Shown: in pieces, positions 31,824-41,854 of the stretch | Layout: each line of letters begins with the position of its first letter | How positions within the stretch are numbered: position 1 is the first letter of the stretch | Origin: Mesobacillus subterraneus | Lineage (GTDB): Bacteria; Bacillota; Bacilli; Bacillales; Cytobacillaceae | Length of the DNA stretch: 44,256 nucleotides | Assembly (NCBI RefSeq): GCF_000934845.1 | Contig: NZ_JXIQ01000192.1 | Coordinates: 1-44,256 of the forward strand | Reading direction: 5' to 3' | Position numbers and translations under genes: made by a program | Notes under the pieces: model-generated | What the model saw: the letters and a program-made list of their open reading frames with translations, nothing else | Databases searched by the model: none | Told to the model about the DNA's origin: nothing

Positions 31824-34532
31824 TTATGCTTTCAATTTGTCGCGAAGCACCATTTGCAGAATGCCGCCGTGACGATAGTAGTCAATTTCAACTTCAGAAT
31901 CAAAGCGTACAAGAGCTTCAAAAGTTTTCCTGTTGCCGTCTTCGTCAGTAGCTGTGACAGTTATCATATCACGCGGACGGACTTTTTCATCAATTTGGAC
32001 ATCAAATGATTCTTTTCCTGTCAAACCAAGAGTTTCAGCATTTTCACCAGCTTTGAATTGAAGTGGCAGTACGCCCATCAATACAAGGTTAGAACGGTGG
32101 ATACGCTCGAAGCTTTCTGCGATAACAGTCTTGATTCCTAATAGATTCGTACCCTTTGCAGCCCAGTCACGGGATGAACCCATGCCATAATCCTTGCCTG
32201 CAATAACCATTAGGCCAGTGCCCTGCTCTTTGTACTTCATGCAAGCATCAAAGATGGACATGACTTCGTTTGTTGGCCAGTAAGTGGTAAAGCCGCCTTC
32301 TGTGCCAGGAGCGACCTGGTTGCGGATACGGATGTTTGCGAATGTTCCGCGCATCATGACTTCGTGGTTGCCACGACGTGAACCGTACGAGTTGAAGTCG
32401 CGTGGTTCCACACCCTTTTCGCGAAGGTATTTTCCAGCTGGTGTATCTTTTCCAATTGCACCTGCAGGAGAAATATGGTCCGTAGTGACTGAATCCCCGA
32501 ACTTGCCAACAACACGAAGGCTGATCAATGGAACAACTTCTCCGGCTTCTGGAGTCAACCCTTCAAAGAAAGGAGGATTTGCAATATAAGTTGAATCCTG
32601 ATCAAAAGTATATAGCGGATCGCTATTTGTTTGAATTTCATTCCACTTTTCGTTATCGGTGAAGACAGTCTCATATTCTCTGCGGAATAGTTCTGGTGTT
32701 ATAACGCGGTGAACAACTTCGTTTACCTCTGCTGTTGATGGCCAGATATCCTTGAAGTATATATTATTGCCATCTTTATCTTTTCCAATAGGATCATTTT
32801 GAAGATCGATGTCCACTGTACCAGCAAGTGCGTAAGCGACTACTAGCGGCGGTGAAGCTAGGTAGTTTGCTTTTACCAGCGGGTGGATTCGTCCCTCGAA
32901 ATTACGGTTTCCGGAAAGAACGGAAGTCACCAGCAGATCGTTTTCAGCTACAGCTTTTTCAATCTCCGGTTTTAATGGACCAGAGTTCCCGATACAAGTT
33001 GTACAACCATACCCAACAAGGTTAAAGCCAAGCGTTTCAAGGTAAGGGAGCAATGCTGAATCACGAAGGTAACCAGTAACAACCTTAGATCCAGGAGCCA
33101 ATGAAGTTTTAACAAACTTAGGAACTTCCATTCCGAGTTCCACTGCTTTCTTGGCAACAAGCCCTGCTCCTACCATTACGTAAGGGTTCGATGTATTCGT
33201 ACAGCTAGTGATCGCTGCAATGGCGATAGCACCAGTCTTCATAGTTGTTGTGTCTCCATTAGCAAATTCAACAACTGCTTCTTTTTCGATTTCCTTCTTG
33301 CCCAACCCAAATCCCTGGTTTCCTGCAGGTGAAGTAAGAGCTTCTTTAAAGGACTTTTGCATAGCTGAAAGCGGGATCAAGTCCTGTGGACGCTTAGGAC
33401 CAGAAAGATTCGCTTCGATTTCGGATAAGTTAATTTCTACAATATCAGTATAAACTGGTTCTAAGGAAGGATCGAAGAACAATCCGTTTTCCTTGCAGTA
33501 TGCTTCCACCACTTTAATATGTTCTTCTGAACGTCCAGTTAAGCGCATGTAGCTCAAAGCTTCATTATCTACCGGAAAAAATCCGCATGTAGCACCGTAT
33601 TCTGGTGCCATGTTGGCAACCGTTGCACGGTCAGCAAGTGGCAGTGTTACAACTCCTGGTCCGAAGAACTCGACAAATTTTCCAACAACGCCTTTGTTTC
33701 GAAGTATCTGTGTTACTTTAAGCGCAAGATCGGTTGCAGTAGCGCCGTTCGGCATATCCCCTATTAATTTCACGCCTACTACTTCTGGTACTGGGAAGTA
33801 GGATGGCTGGCCAAGCATTCCTGCTTCTGCTTCGATCCCGCCGACACCCCAGCCAAGAACGCCAATTCCGTTGATCATTGTAGTATGTGAGTCGGTACCT
33901 ACCAATGAATCAGGGAATGTTTCGAATTCACCATCTTCATTTTCCACAGCATGGACAACGCTTGCAAGAAACTCCAGATTCACCTGGTGAACGATACCTG
34001 TTGCCGGCGGAACAGCGCGGTAATTGTCAAATGCCTTTTGTGCCCAGCTCAAAAATTGGTAACGTTCCGCATTACGTTCGAATTCAAGCTCCATATTGAC
34101 ATTAAGTGAGTCAGGTGTTCCATACTTATCAACCTGGACCGAGTGGTCAATGACAAGATCAACAGGCTTTTCTGGATTGATTTTCTGTGGGTCTCCCCCC
34201 ATGTCAGCCATTGCCTTCCTAAGGGAAGCAAGGTCAACCACTGCCGGTACACCAGTGAAATCCTGAAGAATGACGCGTGATGGCTTAAAAGGAACATCCA
34301 CTTCCTTCACTTCGCTGGTTCCCCATTTTGCTAAGTTTTCCACATGCTCTTTTGTGATCACAAAGCCATCATGCTGACGAAGCACGGATTCAAGCAACAC
34401 CTTAACAGAGTAAGGTAGTTTAGAAATATTGCCGATTCCATCCTTTTCCAGAGCGGCCAGGCTATAATAATGATAGCGTTTCCCGTCCACCTCAAATGAT
34501 TTTCGGGCGTTAAAAATATCTTGGTTTGACAT
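31824..34532 (-). CDS. citB: Aconitate hydratase (aconitase A)
   Basis: The 902-residue enzyme matches the AcnA/CitB type in length. The three cysteines for the 4Fe-4S cluster are C444 (AITSCTNTS) and C510 and C513 ([12 protein letters not shown]). Other landmarks are [22 protein letters not shown] and the swivel-domain motif [15 protein letters not shown]. It converts citrate to isocitrate in the TCA cycle, and its apo-form can bind iron-responsive RNA in Bacillus. ATG 34532 has a good GGAGG site. The promoter has CcpC-like dyads. It is next to fbpB, which fits joint iron control. Confidence 0.96.
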   Translation of the reverse strand: MSNQDIFNARKSFEVDGKRYHYYSLAALEKDGIGNISKLPYSVKVLLESVLRQHDGFVITKEHVENLAKWGTSEVKEVDVPFKPSRVILQDFTGVPAVVDLASLRKAMADMGGDPQKINPEKPVDLVIDHSVQVDKYGTPDSLNVNMELEFERNAERYQFLSWAQKAFDNYRAVPPATGIVHQVNLEFLASVVHAVENEDGEFETFPDSLVGTDSHTTMINGIGVLGWGVGGIEAEAGMLGQPSYFPVPEVVGVKLIGDMPNGATATDLALKVTQILRNKGVVGKFVEFFGPGVVTLPLADRATVANMAPEYGATCGFFPVDNEALSYMRLTGRSEEHIKVVEAYCKENGLFFDPSLEPVYTDIVEINLSEIEANLSGPKRPQDLIPLSAMQKSFKEALTSPAGNQGFGLGKKEIEKEAVVEFANGDTTTMKTGAIAIAAITSCTNTSNPYVMVGAGLVAKKAVELGMEVPKFVKTSLAPGSKVVTGYLRDSALLPYLETLGFNLVGYGCTTCIGNSGPLKPEIEKAVAENDLLVTSVLSGNRNFEGRIHPLVKANYLASPPLVVAYALAGTVDIDLQNDPIGKDKDGNNIYFKDIWPSTAEVNEVVHRVITPELFRREYETVFTDNEKWNEIQTNSDPLYTFDQDSTYIANPPFFEGLTPEAGEVVPLISLRVVGKFGDSVTTDHISPAGAIGKDTPAGKYLREKGVEPRDFNSYGSRRGNHEVMMRGTFANIRIRNQVAPGTEGGFTTYWPTNEVMSIFDACMKYKEQGTGLMVIAGKDYGMGSSRDWAAKGTNLLGIKTVIAESFERIHRSNLVLMGVLPLQFKAGENAETLGLTGKESFDVQIDEKVRPRDMITVTATDEDGNRKTFEALVRFDSEVEIDYYRHGGILQMVLRDKLKA

Positions 34533-34638
34533 ATGTTTACCTCCTTCTTCTACGTAAACATCATAAACAAAATAAAAGAAATTGTCGAAAAGTTTGAATC
34601 TTGTATTCCAACATAACTTTTCTCATAATTTCATATTA

Positions 34639-34699
34639 ATATAACCTTGTATATAAGTAAATAACAAGTATGTTATTGCGATTGATAAGTTTCACTTAT
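34639..34699 (-). promoter_or_regulatory. Aconitase promoter with CcpC-type operator
   Basis: On the minus strand TTGTTA (34667-34662) and TTATAT (34644-34639) are 17 bases apart. The dyad ATAA-N7-TTAT at 34685-34699 is the CcpC box and would be centred near -62 from the predicted start, with a further ATAA half-site near -25 (34653-34656). This is close to the B. subtilis citB layout (dyad near -66, half-site near -27), as I remember it. CcpC releases on citrate. Confidence 0.6.
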
Positions 34700-34804
34700 A
34701 TTAAAAACAGTATACATGTTAAAATTAAGCGAATCGCTCCTATTCTCAAGGTAAAAAATGATCTCATTAGGAAACAAGATCAATCAAAAGCTATTTCACA
34801 AAAG

Positions 34805-34837
34805 AAAAAAGCGGAAGAATGCCCTTCCGCTTTTTTC
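34805..34837. terminator. Bidirectional terminator
   Basis: GCGGAAG at 34811-34817 pairs with CTTCCGC at 34824-34830; six T follow on + and six A precede (T-run on minus). It ends the leftward gene at 34890. Confidence 0.85.
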
Positions 34838-34889
34838 TTATAGAGTAAGAAAGCATAAAATTCACTTCGAGAATTGTCTTGCGCTTTTC

Positions 34890-35147
34890 TTATTCCATAT
34901 TTACTTCATTTACGATGCTCCTGAGATCTTGTTGGAATTTTTCTAACTGTCCTCTTTGATGCTCAGAAGCGTTTTCGAGAGCATTTTCAATTTGTTGAAA
35001 GGCTTCATTCACTTCGTTTTTAAGATGCTTTAATTGGTGTCCATAGCTTTCTGAATCGCGAATGATTTCCGTATATAGTCCTTGTGCATCTTCAAACCCC
35101 TGCTGTGCTGCCTGAAACGCTTGTTGTTTGTTTTTATTATAAGGCAT
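34890..35147 (-). CDS. Small coiled-coil protein of unknown function
   Basis: The 85-residue product is nearly all helix, rich in Q, E, N and L (QQGFEDAQGLY, NEVNEAFQQIENALENA), with heptad-like spacing that suggests a coiled coil. It has no membrane segment or signal. ATG 35147 has AGGAGG eight bases upstream. It diverges from sspP and sits among spore genes, so sporulation control is possible but not shown. I do not recognise the family. Confidence 0.65.
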   Translation of the reverse strand: MPYNKNKQQAFQAAQQGFEDAQGLYTEIIRDSESYGHQLKHLKNEVNEAFQQIENALENASEHQRGQLEKFQQDLRSIVNEVNME

Positions 35148-35261
35148 TTGTTTTCCTCCTGATGTAGTAAAATCTATACCGTTAAATTGCGCATTTAAAA
35201 GTTATTTATTCAGTATAAATTCAAGCGCAAATCAAATCCTAAAATCAGGAGGGATGAGCAA

Positions 35262-35405
35262 ATGAACAAAAACGATTCCAAGGATATGCGCAAAAATGCT
35301 CCCAAGGGTGACCAAACCAGCCAGCCTGCTCCACTAAGCGGCTCAAAAAAGGTTAAAAACCGCAACCATACTCGCCAAAAGCACAATTCTGGTCACGATA
35401 TGTAA
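35262..35405 (+). CDS. sspP: Small acid-soluble spore protein P
   Basis: A 47-residue gene. The product begins [16 protein letters not shown], has [19 protein letters not shown], and matches SspP of Bacillus. In B. subtilis sspP and sspO lie next to citB in one operon; here I found no sspO in the adjacent sequence. ATG 35262 has AGGAGG eight bases upstream. Spore-core protein, made in the forespore. Confidence 0.9.
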   Translation: MNKNDSKDMRKNAPKGDQTSQPAPLSGSKKVKNRNHTRQKHNSGHDM

Positions 35406-35440
35406 GAAAAGCAGCGGTGAAGTCGCGCTTTGACTCATTG

Positions 35441-35472
35441 AAAAAAACGGCTGCCAAATCATTTGGCAGCCA
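35441..35472 (-). terminator. Terminator of selA
   Basis: GGCTGCCAAAT and ATTTGGCAGCC pair perfectly around one base; on the minus strand the hairpin is followed by GTTTTTTTC, just after the selA stop at 35482. Confidence 0.9.
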
Positions 35473-35481
35473 AGTTATTTC

Positions 35482-36888
35482 CTATATTAATTTGAGTGCC
35501 TCTAAAAGTTGCTGTTCTTGTTCCACAGCTACTGTTCGAAGATCGATGTGCACCTCTTCTTTCTGTATTCTTACGATGATAGCAGGTGAATATTCTGTCC
35601 GAAGCTTTTTGGCAATATGTTCGGCACTCACTTCGGGGTGGCTGATAGTAGCCAGGTAAGTAGGCAGATCGACATCAGGCATTGTTCCCCCGCCAACCTT
35701 GCTAGTTCCTTCCGTGATTCTTACAGTTAATTTACCGCCAAAAGAACGGATAGATTGGACGAATTTCTCCGTTCTTTCCTTTAGTTCACTTATTGGTACT
35801 AGTAAATCCCGAAGAGTTGGAATTTGTACCAATCCCTTTTCCCCTTTAAGATAATCCATCAAGGTTGCTTCCAGTGCTGCCAAAGTCATTTTATCAACTC
35901 TAACTACTCTAGCGAGCTGATGCTTCTTCAATTGATCGATGAGCTCTTTTCTTCCAGCAATAATCCCTGCCTGAGGACCGCCAAGCAATTTATCCCCGCT
36001 AAACGATACGATATCTGTGCCCAGCTTAAGTACTTCACTTACAACAGGCTCTTCTCCAATTCCATGTTTTTGAAAGTCATATAAAACGCCACTTCCAAGA
36101 TCTTCGTAAAAGATAATCTGATCGTGCTTATTTGACAGTTGCACTAACTCTTTGGTCTCTACAGTTTTTGAAAAACCATATATTTTAAAATTACTTGTAT
36201 GTACCTTCATGATCATCGATGTTTCAGCTGAAATCGCATTTTCATAATCGAGTAAATGGGTTTTATTTGTTGTCCCTACTTCCACTAACCTTGCACCGCT
36301 TTCTTCCATTATCGAAGAAATTCGGAATGAACCACCAATTTCGACAAGTTGGCCGCGAGAAACGATGACATCTTTCCTTCTGGCAAGCGCACTAAGGATG
36401 ATATAGACAGCAGCAGCATTATTGTTGACTACCATCGCCGCTTCTGCTCCTGTCATTTCTTTGACAAGATCTTCCACATGGCTGTGACGAGAACCGCGTT
36501 TGCCTTCATCCAGCTTATATTCAAGATTCGAATAATTCATCGCTGTTTCAACTACATGCTTGATGGCATTTTCGCTCAACCTAGCCCTCCCTAAATTCGT
36601 ATGCAAAATCGTTCCGGTAGCATTGATTACTGTTGTGAGTGTATATTGCCTTTTTTTTGCTACCAATCGACCAACAGACATAAATAATTCATCCATAAAT
36701 TCTTCCGTTCCTGGTTCGTGCCCTTTCCAATTTCCAGTAAGCAGCTCTTTCCTTATCCTATCTATTTCAAATTTCAACGAATCAGTCAGAAAGCTTTCAC
36801 TCAGATCAACCTGTTCTATCAATTCCATAAACCTTATATCCTTTTGCAGTTCATGAACTGCAGGCAAGGCTCTTACTAAATCTTTCAT
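35482..36888 (-). CDS. selA: L-seryl-tRNA(Sec) selenium transferase
   Basis: The 468-residue PLP enzyme matches bacterial SelA. It has NATGTILHTNLGRA near residue 90, the family's YSNLEYKLDEGKRGSRHSH stretch, and the PLP lysine K300 in FSGDKLLGGPQAG. SelA turns seryl-tRNA(Sec) into selenocysteyl-tRNA(Sec) using selenophosphate from SelD. The gene is divergent from selD, 206 bases away. A start at ATG 36888 gives the full N-terminal domain. A terminator follows directly. selB and the tRNA(Sec) gene selC are not in this window. Confidence 0.95.
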   Translation of the reverse strand: MKDLVRALPAVHELQKDIRFMELIEQVDLSESFLTDSLKFEIDRIRKELLTGNWKGHEPGTEEFMDELFMSVGRLVAKKRQYTLTTVINATGTILHTNLGRARLSENAIKHVVETAMNYSNLEYKLDEGKRGSRHSHVEDLVKEMTGAEAAMVVNNNAAAVYIILSALARRKDVIVSRGQLVEIGGSFRISSIMEESGARLVEVGTTNKTHLLDYENAISAETSMIMKVHTSNFKIYGFSKTVETKELVQLSNKHDQIIFYEDLGSGVLYDFQKHGIGEEPVVSEVLKLGTDIVSFSGDKLLGGPQAGIIAGRKELIDQLKKHQLARVVRVDKMTLAALEATLMDYLKGEKGLVQIPTLRDLLVPISELKERTEKFVQSIRSFGGKLTVRITEGTSKVGGGTMPDVDLPTYLATISHPEVSAEHIAKKLRTEYSPAIIVRIQKEEVHIDLRTVAVEQEQQLLEALKLI

Positions 36889-37094
36889 GCTTGCATGCCC
36901 CCATAACCAAATCTCATTGTTCTATTATATATCATTAATGTCCAACCGACGATTTTTTCAAATCCTGATCAAGCAAAAAATTCAAACTAATTCTATATAT
37001 AATAAATTCCATCAGCGTGTAAAGTCTAAAAAACAGTAGCTGAAGGATGATTTTAAAAACAAGAAAGAGTATACTTGCTTTTGAGGTGATAAGG

Positions 37095-38147
37095 TTGAGT
37101 GAACATGAAAAAATCCGTTTAACTTCGTTGTCAACAAAAGCTGGTTGAGGCTGTAAAATCAGTCCTGAGGACTTGACGCAGGTTCTGCGTCTATTACCCA
37201 AACAGGAACCCGTTCCTGAATTGCTAGTCGGACATGAAACATCCGATGATGCAGGAGTATATAAACTAACAGATGATATCGCTCTGATTCAGACGATTGA
37301 TTACTTCACGCCGATTGTCGATGATCCATATATGTTCGGCCAGATTGCTGCAGCAAATGCACTTAGCGATGTGTATGCAATGGGCGGAGAGCCAAAGACA
37401 GTCCTTAATATTGTCGGCTATCCAATCAAAAAACTTGGTCCTGATATCTTGGCCGATATATTAAGAGGTTCAAGTGACAAGGTGAGGGAATCTGGTGCTA
37501 TTTTGATTGGCGGGCATTCAATTGATGACCAGGAGCCAAAATTCGGCTTATCCGTTACAGGTCTCGCACACCCTAAATCCATTTGGAAAAATGTCGGCGC
37601 AAAACCAGGTGACGTGCTCGTCATTTCGAAACCAATCGGGGTTGGGATTCTGACGACCGGAATTAAACGCGGGGTTGTAACGGCCGAACAAGAACAGGCT
37701 GTGACCGAAACTATGGCATTATTGAACAAATCCGCTGCAGAAGCGCTAAAAAAATTCACTCCTCATGCTGTAACCGATGTAACTGGATTTGGCTTGCTCG
37801 GTCACGGCAGTGAAATTGCACGGGGAAGCAATGTCAGCTTTGAAATTGAATTATCAAAGGTGCCAGTCCTTGAAGGTACATTTGATTTGGCAGCAAAAGG
37901 CGTTGTGCCTGGCGGTTCAAGATCAAACCATAAGTGGCTGGAAAACGATGTTCTATATAGGGATATTTCCCCAGATGAACAAATCGTCCTGTGCGATGCA
38001 ATCACCTCAGGCGGCCTTCTCGTCTCCCTGTCTGAGGATGAGGCGATTCCATATGTAAAAGCACTGAAGGATCAAGGATTGAATCATGCTGCGATCATCG
38101 GAAAAGTAACAGAACAACAGGATAAACTGATTTACGTAAAAAGGTGA
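37095..38147 (+). CDS. selD: Selenide, water dikinase, itself a selenoprotein (in-frame TGA)
   Basis: Reading from the TTG at 37095 gives 350 codons with one in-frame TGA at codon 18 (37146-37148). The context is STKAG-Sec-GCKISPEDL, which lines up with AGCGCKISP of E. coli SelD, where the aligned residue is the catalytic C17. The TGA is therefore selenocysteine. The rest shows GHETSDDAGVY, DYFTPIVDDP, GGHSIDD and DVTGFGLLGHG of the SelD fold. SelD makes selenophosphate from selenide and ATP. GAGGTGATAAGG precedes the TTG. Gene callers would start at the TTG at 37173 and lose the first 26 residues with the active site. A SECIS-like hairpin follows the TGA. Confidence 0.95.
37161..37191 (+). 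promoter_or_regulatory. Bacterial SECIS element in selD
   Basis: GACGCA at 37175-37180 pairs perfectly with TGCGTC at 37186-37191 around the loop GGTTC. The loop begins 33 bases after the TGA and has G in its first two positions, within the usual rules for SelB-binding hairpins. A smaller hairpin, AGTCC-TGA-GGACT (37161-37173), lies between and could compete or stack. Confidence 0.7.
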
Positions 38148-38173
38148 AATCAAATTTGATTTCACCTTTTTTT
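38142..38173 (+). terminator. Terminator of selD
   Basis: AGGTGAAATC at 38142-38151 pairs perfectly with GATTTCACCT at 38158-38167, followed by TTTTTT. The selD stop codon is in the stem. Confidence 0.9.
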
Positions 38174-38266
38174 CATTTTTCTATGATAGTCTAATTTCCG
38201 ATGGTATTAATGATGAAAGTAGCACAAAGCATGCGTAAGCCAGGCTAGGAGTAAACAGGGCAGGTA

Positions 38267-38275
38267 TGATATAAT
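38267..38275 (+). promoter_or_regulatory. Extended -10 promoter of the LCP gene
   Basis: TGATATAAT at 38267-38275 is a perfect extended -10, 36 bases upstream of the ATG at 38312. No clear -35 is present. Confidence 0.55.
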
Positions 38276-38311
38276 CAGAGCAGTAAATACACAACAACAG
38301 AAGGCGGTAAT

Positions 38312-39241
38312 ATGGGGAGAATGGCTAAAAGGGAACATAAAAGAAGTAGCAAATGGAAAAAATACGCCCTTGTTATTATGGGGGTTTTTATCATTGGAAT
38401 AGGAGCATATTTTTATTCCATATACGCAGATATCAAAAACACAATTAATGGAAATGTTCATGAGACGGTAACGTCCATCGATAACAATGTAACCAAACAG
38501 AAAATCGATAATAAAAAACCGCTAAACATTCTTCTGCTAGGTGTCGATGAGCGTGAAAATGATAATGGTCGTTCCGATACGATGATCGTCATGACACTTG
38601 ACCCCAATAATGACAGAATGCAAATGGTCAGTATCCCCCGCGATACGCGTACAGATATTGTTGGTCATGGTACAGTTGATAAAATTAACCACGCCTATGC
38701 CTTTGGTGGAAGTAATATGGCAGTTGATACGATTGAACATTTTTTAGACATCGAATTGGATTACTATGTGAAAGTTAATATGGAAGGATTCCAACAGGTT
38801 GTTGATGCAGTAGGTGGGGTGACAGTTGAGAACAACCTAGCTTTTAAAAGTGGGAATTTTGACTTCCCACAAGGAAAATTGGAGTTAGATGGAAGAGAAG
38901 CCCTGGCTTTTGTTCGAATGAGAAAAGAGGATCCACAAGGAGATCTTGGCCGTAATGAAAGGCAGCGCCAAGTCATTGAAGGGATTATCCAAAAGGGAGC
39001 CAGTTTCAGCGGAGTCAATAAAGTCAGTGAAGTGCTCGATGTCTTAGGAAAGAATGTAAGTACCAATATGGATTTTGCCCACATGGCAACATTAATGACT
39101 GATTATAGAACGGCGAGAAATAATACGAGTACGTATCAAATACAAGGAGAAGGAAGCTTTATCGGCGATATCTGGTACCTTATCGTGTCAGAAAATGAGG
39201 TTCAAAAAGTACATGAGCTAATTACCAGTTTCAAGTCCTAA
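38312..39241 (+). CDS. LytR-CpsA-Psr family cell-wall polymer transferase
   Basis: The 309-residue protein has a basic N-terminus, one membrane segment at about 17-38, and an extracellular LCP domain. The LCP landmarks are NILLLGVDERENDNGRSDTM, VSIPRDTRTDI, INHAYAFGG and GREALAFVRMRKEDPQGDLGRNERQR, where the arginines and aspartates bind the polyprenyl pyrophosphate. Such proteins attach wall teichoic acid or other anionic polymers to peptidoglycan. ATG 38312 has AAGGCGG five bases upstream. It stands alone between its own promoter and a terminator. Confidence 0.9.
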   Translation: MGRMAKREHKRSSKWKKYALVIMGVFIIGIGAYFYSIYADIKNTINGNVHETVTSIDNNVTKQKIDNKKPLNILLLGVDERENDNGRSDTMIVMTLDPNNDRMQMVSIPRDTRTDIVGHGTVDKINHAYAFGGSNMAVDTIEHFLDIELDYYVKVNMEGFQQVVDAVGGVTVENNLAFKSGNFDFPQGKLELDGREALAFVRMRKEDPQGDLGRNERQRQVIEGIIQKGASFSGVNKVSEVLDVLGKNVSTNMDFAHMATLMTDYRTARNNTSTYQIQGEGSFIGDIWYLIVSENEVQKVHELITSFKS

Positions 39242-39258
39242 ATTTCCACACGCCTCTT

Positions 39259-39292
39259 AAAAAGCACCCTAATTCATAAATTAGGGTGCTTA
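39259..39292. terminator. Bidirectional terminator between the LCP and tdh genes
   Basis: AGCACCCTAATT at 39263-39274 pairs perfectly with AATTAGGGTGCT at 39279-39290; A- and T-rich runs flank both sides. The genes converge here. Confidence 0.85.
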
Positions 39293-39296
39293 AAAA

Positions 39297-40244
39297 TTAT
39301 TTCATCTTATCCTTTACCTTTTCCAGCATATCGCAAGTCATACTGGCGAGGTCATACTTTGCCTTGAATCCCCATTCGTCAGCGGCAGCAGAAGCATCTA
39401 TTGAATTTGGCCAACTATCTGCAATTGCTTGTCTGACAGGATCCACTTCATATGATAGTTCAAAACTAGGAATGTGCTTCCTGATTTCAGCTGCCAACTG
39501 TTCTGGGTCAAAACTCATCGCTGTTACGTTGAAAGCATTTCGATGGATAAGCTTAGAGGGGTCTGCTTCCATTAAATCAATAATCGCTTCAAGCGCGTCC
39601 GGCATATACATCATATCCATGAACGTTCCCTTTTGGATATAGGAACTGTATTTGTTATTTTTGATGGCTTGATAATAAATTTCCACTGCATAATCAGTAG
39701 TTCCGCCTCCAGGAGGGGTGACATAGGAAATCAATCCCGGGAACCTTACTCCTCTTGTATCGACTCCGAAACGGTGGAAATAATAATCCGCAAGCAATTC
39801 TCCAGCCACTTTATTTACACCATACATTGTCGTAGGTCGTTGAATAGTATCCTGAGGTGTATTGACTTTAGGAGTGTTAGGGCCAAAAGCACCAATTGAG
39901 CTGGGTGTAAAAAACTTCAAATTCAATTCCCTGGCCGTTTCTAGCGCGTTCATTAAACCACCCATATTCAAGTTCCATGCAAAAACCGGCTTCGTCTCCG
40001 CTGTTGCCGAAAGCAGAGCTGCCATATGTATAATGGTATCTACCTTGTATTTCTTGGCCAATTCGAACATTCTTTGGGCATCCACGACATCAAGAATCTC
40101 GAACGGGCCGTTGACCGCAACCTCTGTATTCGTTTGTCTGATGTCCGTTGCAATGACATTGGCATTGCCATAAATGTCTCGCAATTTATTTGTCAATTCT
40201 GAACCAATCTGGCCAAGTGCACCAGTAATTAACATTTTTTTCAT
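39297..40244 (-). CDS. tdh: L-threonine 3-dehydrogenase, short-chain (GalE-like) type
   Basis: The 315-residue protein is an extended SDR enzyme. The NAD loop is [12 protein letters not shown] near residue 5, PSSIGAFGP holds the catalytic serine, and [11 protein letters not shown] contains the YxxxK pair. It has the [18 protein letters not shown] stretch typical of GalE-like threonine dehydrogenases. It oxidises L-threonine to 2-amino-3-oxobutyrate. I chose ATG 40244, with GGAGG about 10 bases upstream; the open frame extends 38 residues further without likeness to the family. It lies downstream of kbl on the same strand, so the two form a threonine-to-glycine pathway. Confidence 0.92.
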   Translation of the reverse strand: MKKMLITGALGQIGSELTNKLRDIYGNANVIATDIRQTNTEVAVNGPFEILDVVDAQRMFELAKKYKVDTIIHMAALLSATAETKPVFAWNLNMGGLMNALETARELNLKFFTPSSIGAFGPNTPKVNTPQDTIQRPTTMYGVNKVAGELLADYYFHRFGVDTRGVRFPGLISYVTPPGGGTTDYAVEIYYQAIKNNKYSSYIQKGTFMDMMYMPDALEAIIDLMEADPSKLIHRNAFNVTAMSFDPEQLAAEIRKHIPSFELSYEVDPVRQAIADSWPNSIDASAAADEWGFKAKYDLASMTCDMLEKVKDKMK

Positions 40245-40390
40245 CCTATGTATTCCTCCTGGATATCCTATGCTCTTTTCGTAAAAATTGCCCCATTTAA
40301 ACCCATTTTGGTTTTTCATTCCATAGCATCTTAAAAACCAAATAAATAAATGATTCAAACAGCAACATTTTATGCGAAGTGAGTCTTTTC

Positions 40391-40412
40391 TAAAAAGTGA
40401 GCCGGCTCACTA
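40391..40412 (-). terminator. Palindrome/terminator between kbl and tdh
   Basis: GTGAGCCGGCTCAC is a perfect 14-base palindrome, followed by TTTTTA on the minus strand, about 20 bases after the kbl stop. It may attenuate read-through into tdh rather than stop it. Confidence 0.6.
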
Positions 40413-40430
40413 AGGAACCGGCATCCACCA

Positions 40431-41621
40431 TTAAATAATCCCTAGTTCTTTTCCGGCTTTTTCATAAATGGATAATGCCTGATCAAGCATTTCCTTCGTA
40501 TGCGCAGCAGAAGGCATATTCCTTACCCGTCCTGTTCCCTGTGGGACTGTTGGGAATACGATTGATTTTGCGTATACCCCTTCTTCATACAAACGCTTGC
40601 TGAATTCCTGAGTTTTCACTTCATCTCCAATGATGCATGGAGTAATCGGCGTCTCAGAATGGCCAATGTCAAAACCAAGCCTTTCCAGTCCAGCCTTCAG
40701 ATAATTTGCATTTTCCCACAGTCGCTCATTCAATTCGGTGCTATCCATCAGGATTTCAATCGCTTTTGTGCTGGCAGCAACGTCAGCAGGAGGGAGGGAT
40801 GTTGAGAACAGAAATGGACGGCTTCTCACTTTCAGCCAATCAATCAGGTTTTGCTTTCCAGCGACATAACCTCCGACAACCCCAATAGCCTTCGATAAAG
40901 TACCGATTTGGAAATCGATTTTATCTGAAAGTCCGAAATGCTTGACAGTGCCAGCACCTCCCCCAAGAACTCCAGAACCGTGAGCATCATCCACATAAGT
41001 AAATAAGTCAAATTCTTCGGCAATTTTAACGATTTCCGGCAATTTTGCAATATCCCCATCCATGGAGAATACACCATCCGTAATAACCATGATTTTATTG
41101 AATTGTCCGGATTCCTTCGCTTTTTTAGCTTTTGCCCGCAGATCTTCCATGTCCGAATGGTTGAAACGGATGATTTTTGCCCGAGACAGACGGCAGCCGT
41201 CAATAATCGAAGCGTGGTTCAATTCGTCAGAAAGAATAGCATCCTTGTTATCCATGACTGCTGAAATTGCTGCCATATTGCACATGAAACCCGATTGATA
41301 AGCAATTGCAGCTTCTGTCTGCTTAAACTCAGCTAACTTTTCTTCCAGTTCAACATGAAGTTTCAGTGTGCCATTAATGGTCCTGACAGCACCTGCCCCC
41401 ACTCCAAATTGAGAAATTGCTTCTTCGGCAGCCTTTTTCAATCTGTCATCTGTAGCAAGTCCTAAATAGTTATTAGAAGAAAGATTGATCAATTCTTTTC
41501 CATTGATTTTGATAACTGGTCCATTAGCGCTTTCTAACGGGTCAATTATATTGTATAGGCCCTTCCCCTTTAATTCCTCCAGATTCACATTCAAAAATTG
41601 ATCCAATGTTTTGCTAGACAT
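40431..41621 (-). CDS. kbl: Glycine C-acetyltransferase (2-amino-3-ketobutyrate CoA ligase)
   Basis: The 396-residue PLP enzyme of the alpha-oxoamine synthase family has [32 protein letters not shown], and the PLP lysine in GTLSKAIG. It splits 2-amino-3-oxobutyrate with CoA into glycine and acetyl-CoA, the step after tdh, whose gene follows. Neighbouring tdh makes this the kbl assignment rather than bioF. ATG 41621 has AAAGGAG eight bases upstream; the TTG before it adds one residue. Confidence 0.92.
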   Translation of the reverse strand: MSSKTLDQFLNVNLEELKGKGLYNIIDPLESANGPVIKINGKELINLSSNNYLGLATDDRLKKAAEEAISQFGVGAGAVRTINGTLKLHVELEEKLAEFKQTEAAIAYQSGFMCNMAAISAVMDNKDAILSDELNHASIIDGCRLSRAKIIRFNHSDMEDLRAKAKKAKESGQFNKIMVITDGVFSMDGDIAKLPEIVKIAEEFDLFTYVDDAHGSGVLGGGAGTVKHFGLSDKIDFQIGTLSKAIGVVGGYVAGKQNLIDWLKVRSRPFLFSTSLPPADVAASTKAIEILMDSTELNERLWENANYLKAGLERLGFDIGHSETPITPCIIGDEVKTQEFSKRLYEEGVYAKSIVFPTVPQGTGRVRNMPSAAHTKEMLDQALSIYEKAGKELGII

Positions 41622-41805
41622 CAAAATCTCCTTTCTGCTGAACAGTCAGCATGTCATTATTACGAAAACAATTGTATTTTTGGAGAGGACAGTATTTCGG
41701 TCCATCATACCAGATTATATCCGTATTTATACAATATACTTTATCACATTTCTTTTAGATGTACATCTATGAAGGACAGAAAAAGCTCCCTATTTCTTTT
41801 AGCCG

Positions 41806-41844
41806 AGAAAAAGGAAGCAGTCCTTGATTTTAGGACTGCTTTTA
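41806..41844. terminator. Terminator of the AbrB-like gene
   Basis: AGCAGTCCT at 41816-41824 pairs perfectly with AGGACTGCT at 41832-41840. T's follow on both strands (CTTCCTTTTT on minus). It starts about 10 bases after the stop at 41855. Confidence 0.8.
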
Positions 41845-41854
41845 CAAGACAATT

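Noticed and set aside
36889-37094. tRNA(Sec) gene between selA and selD
   Set aside because: The interval is AT-rich, and shows no acceptor stem, long variable arm or GGTTC-type T loop.
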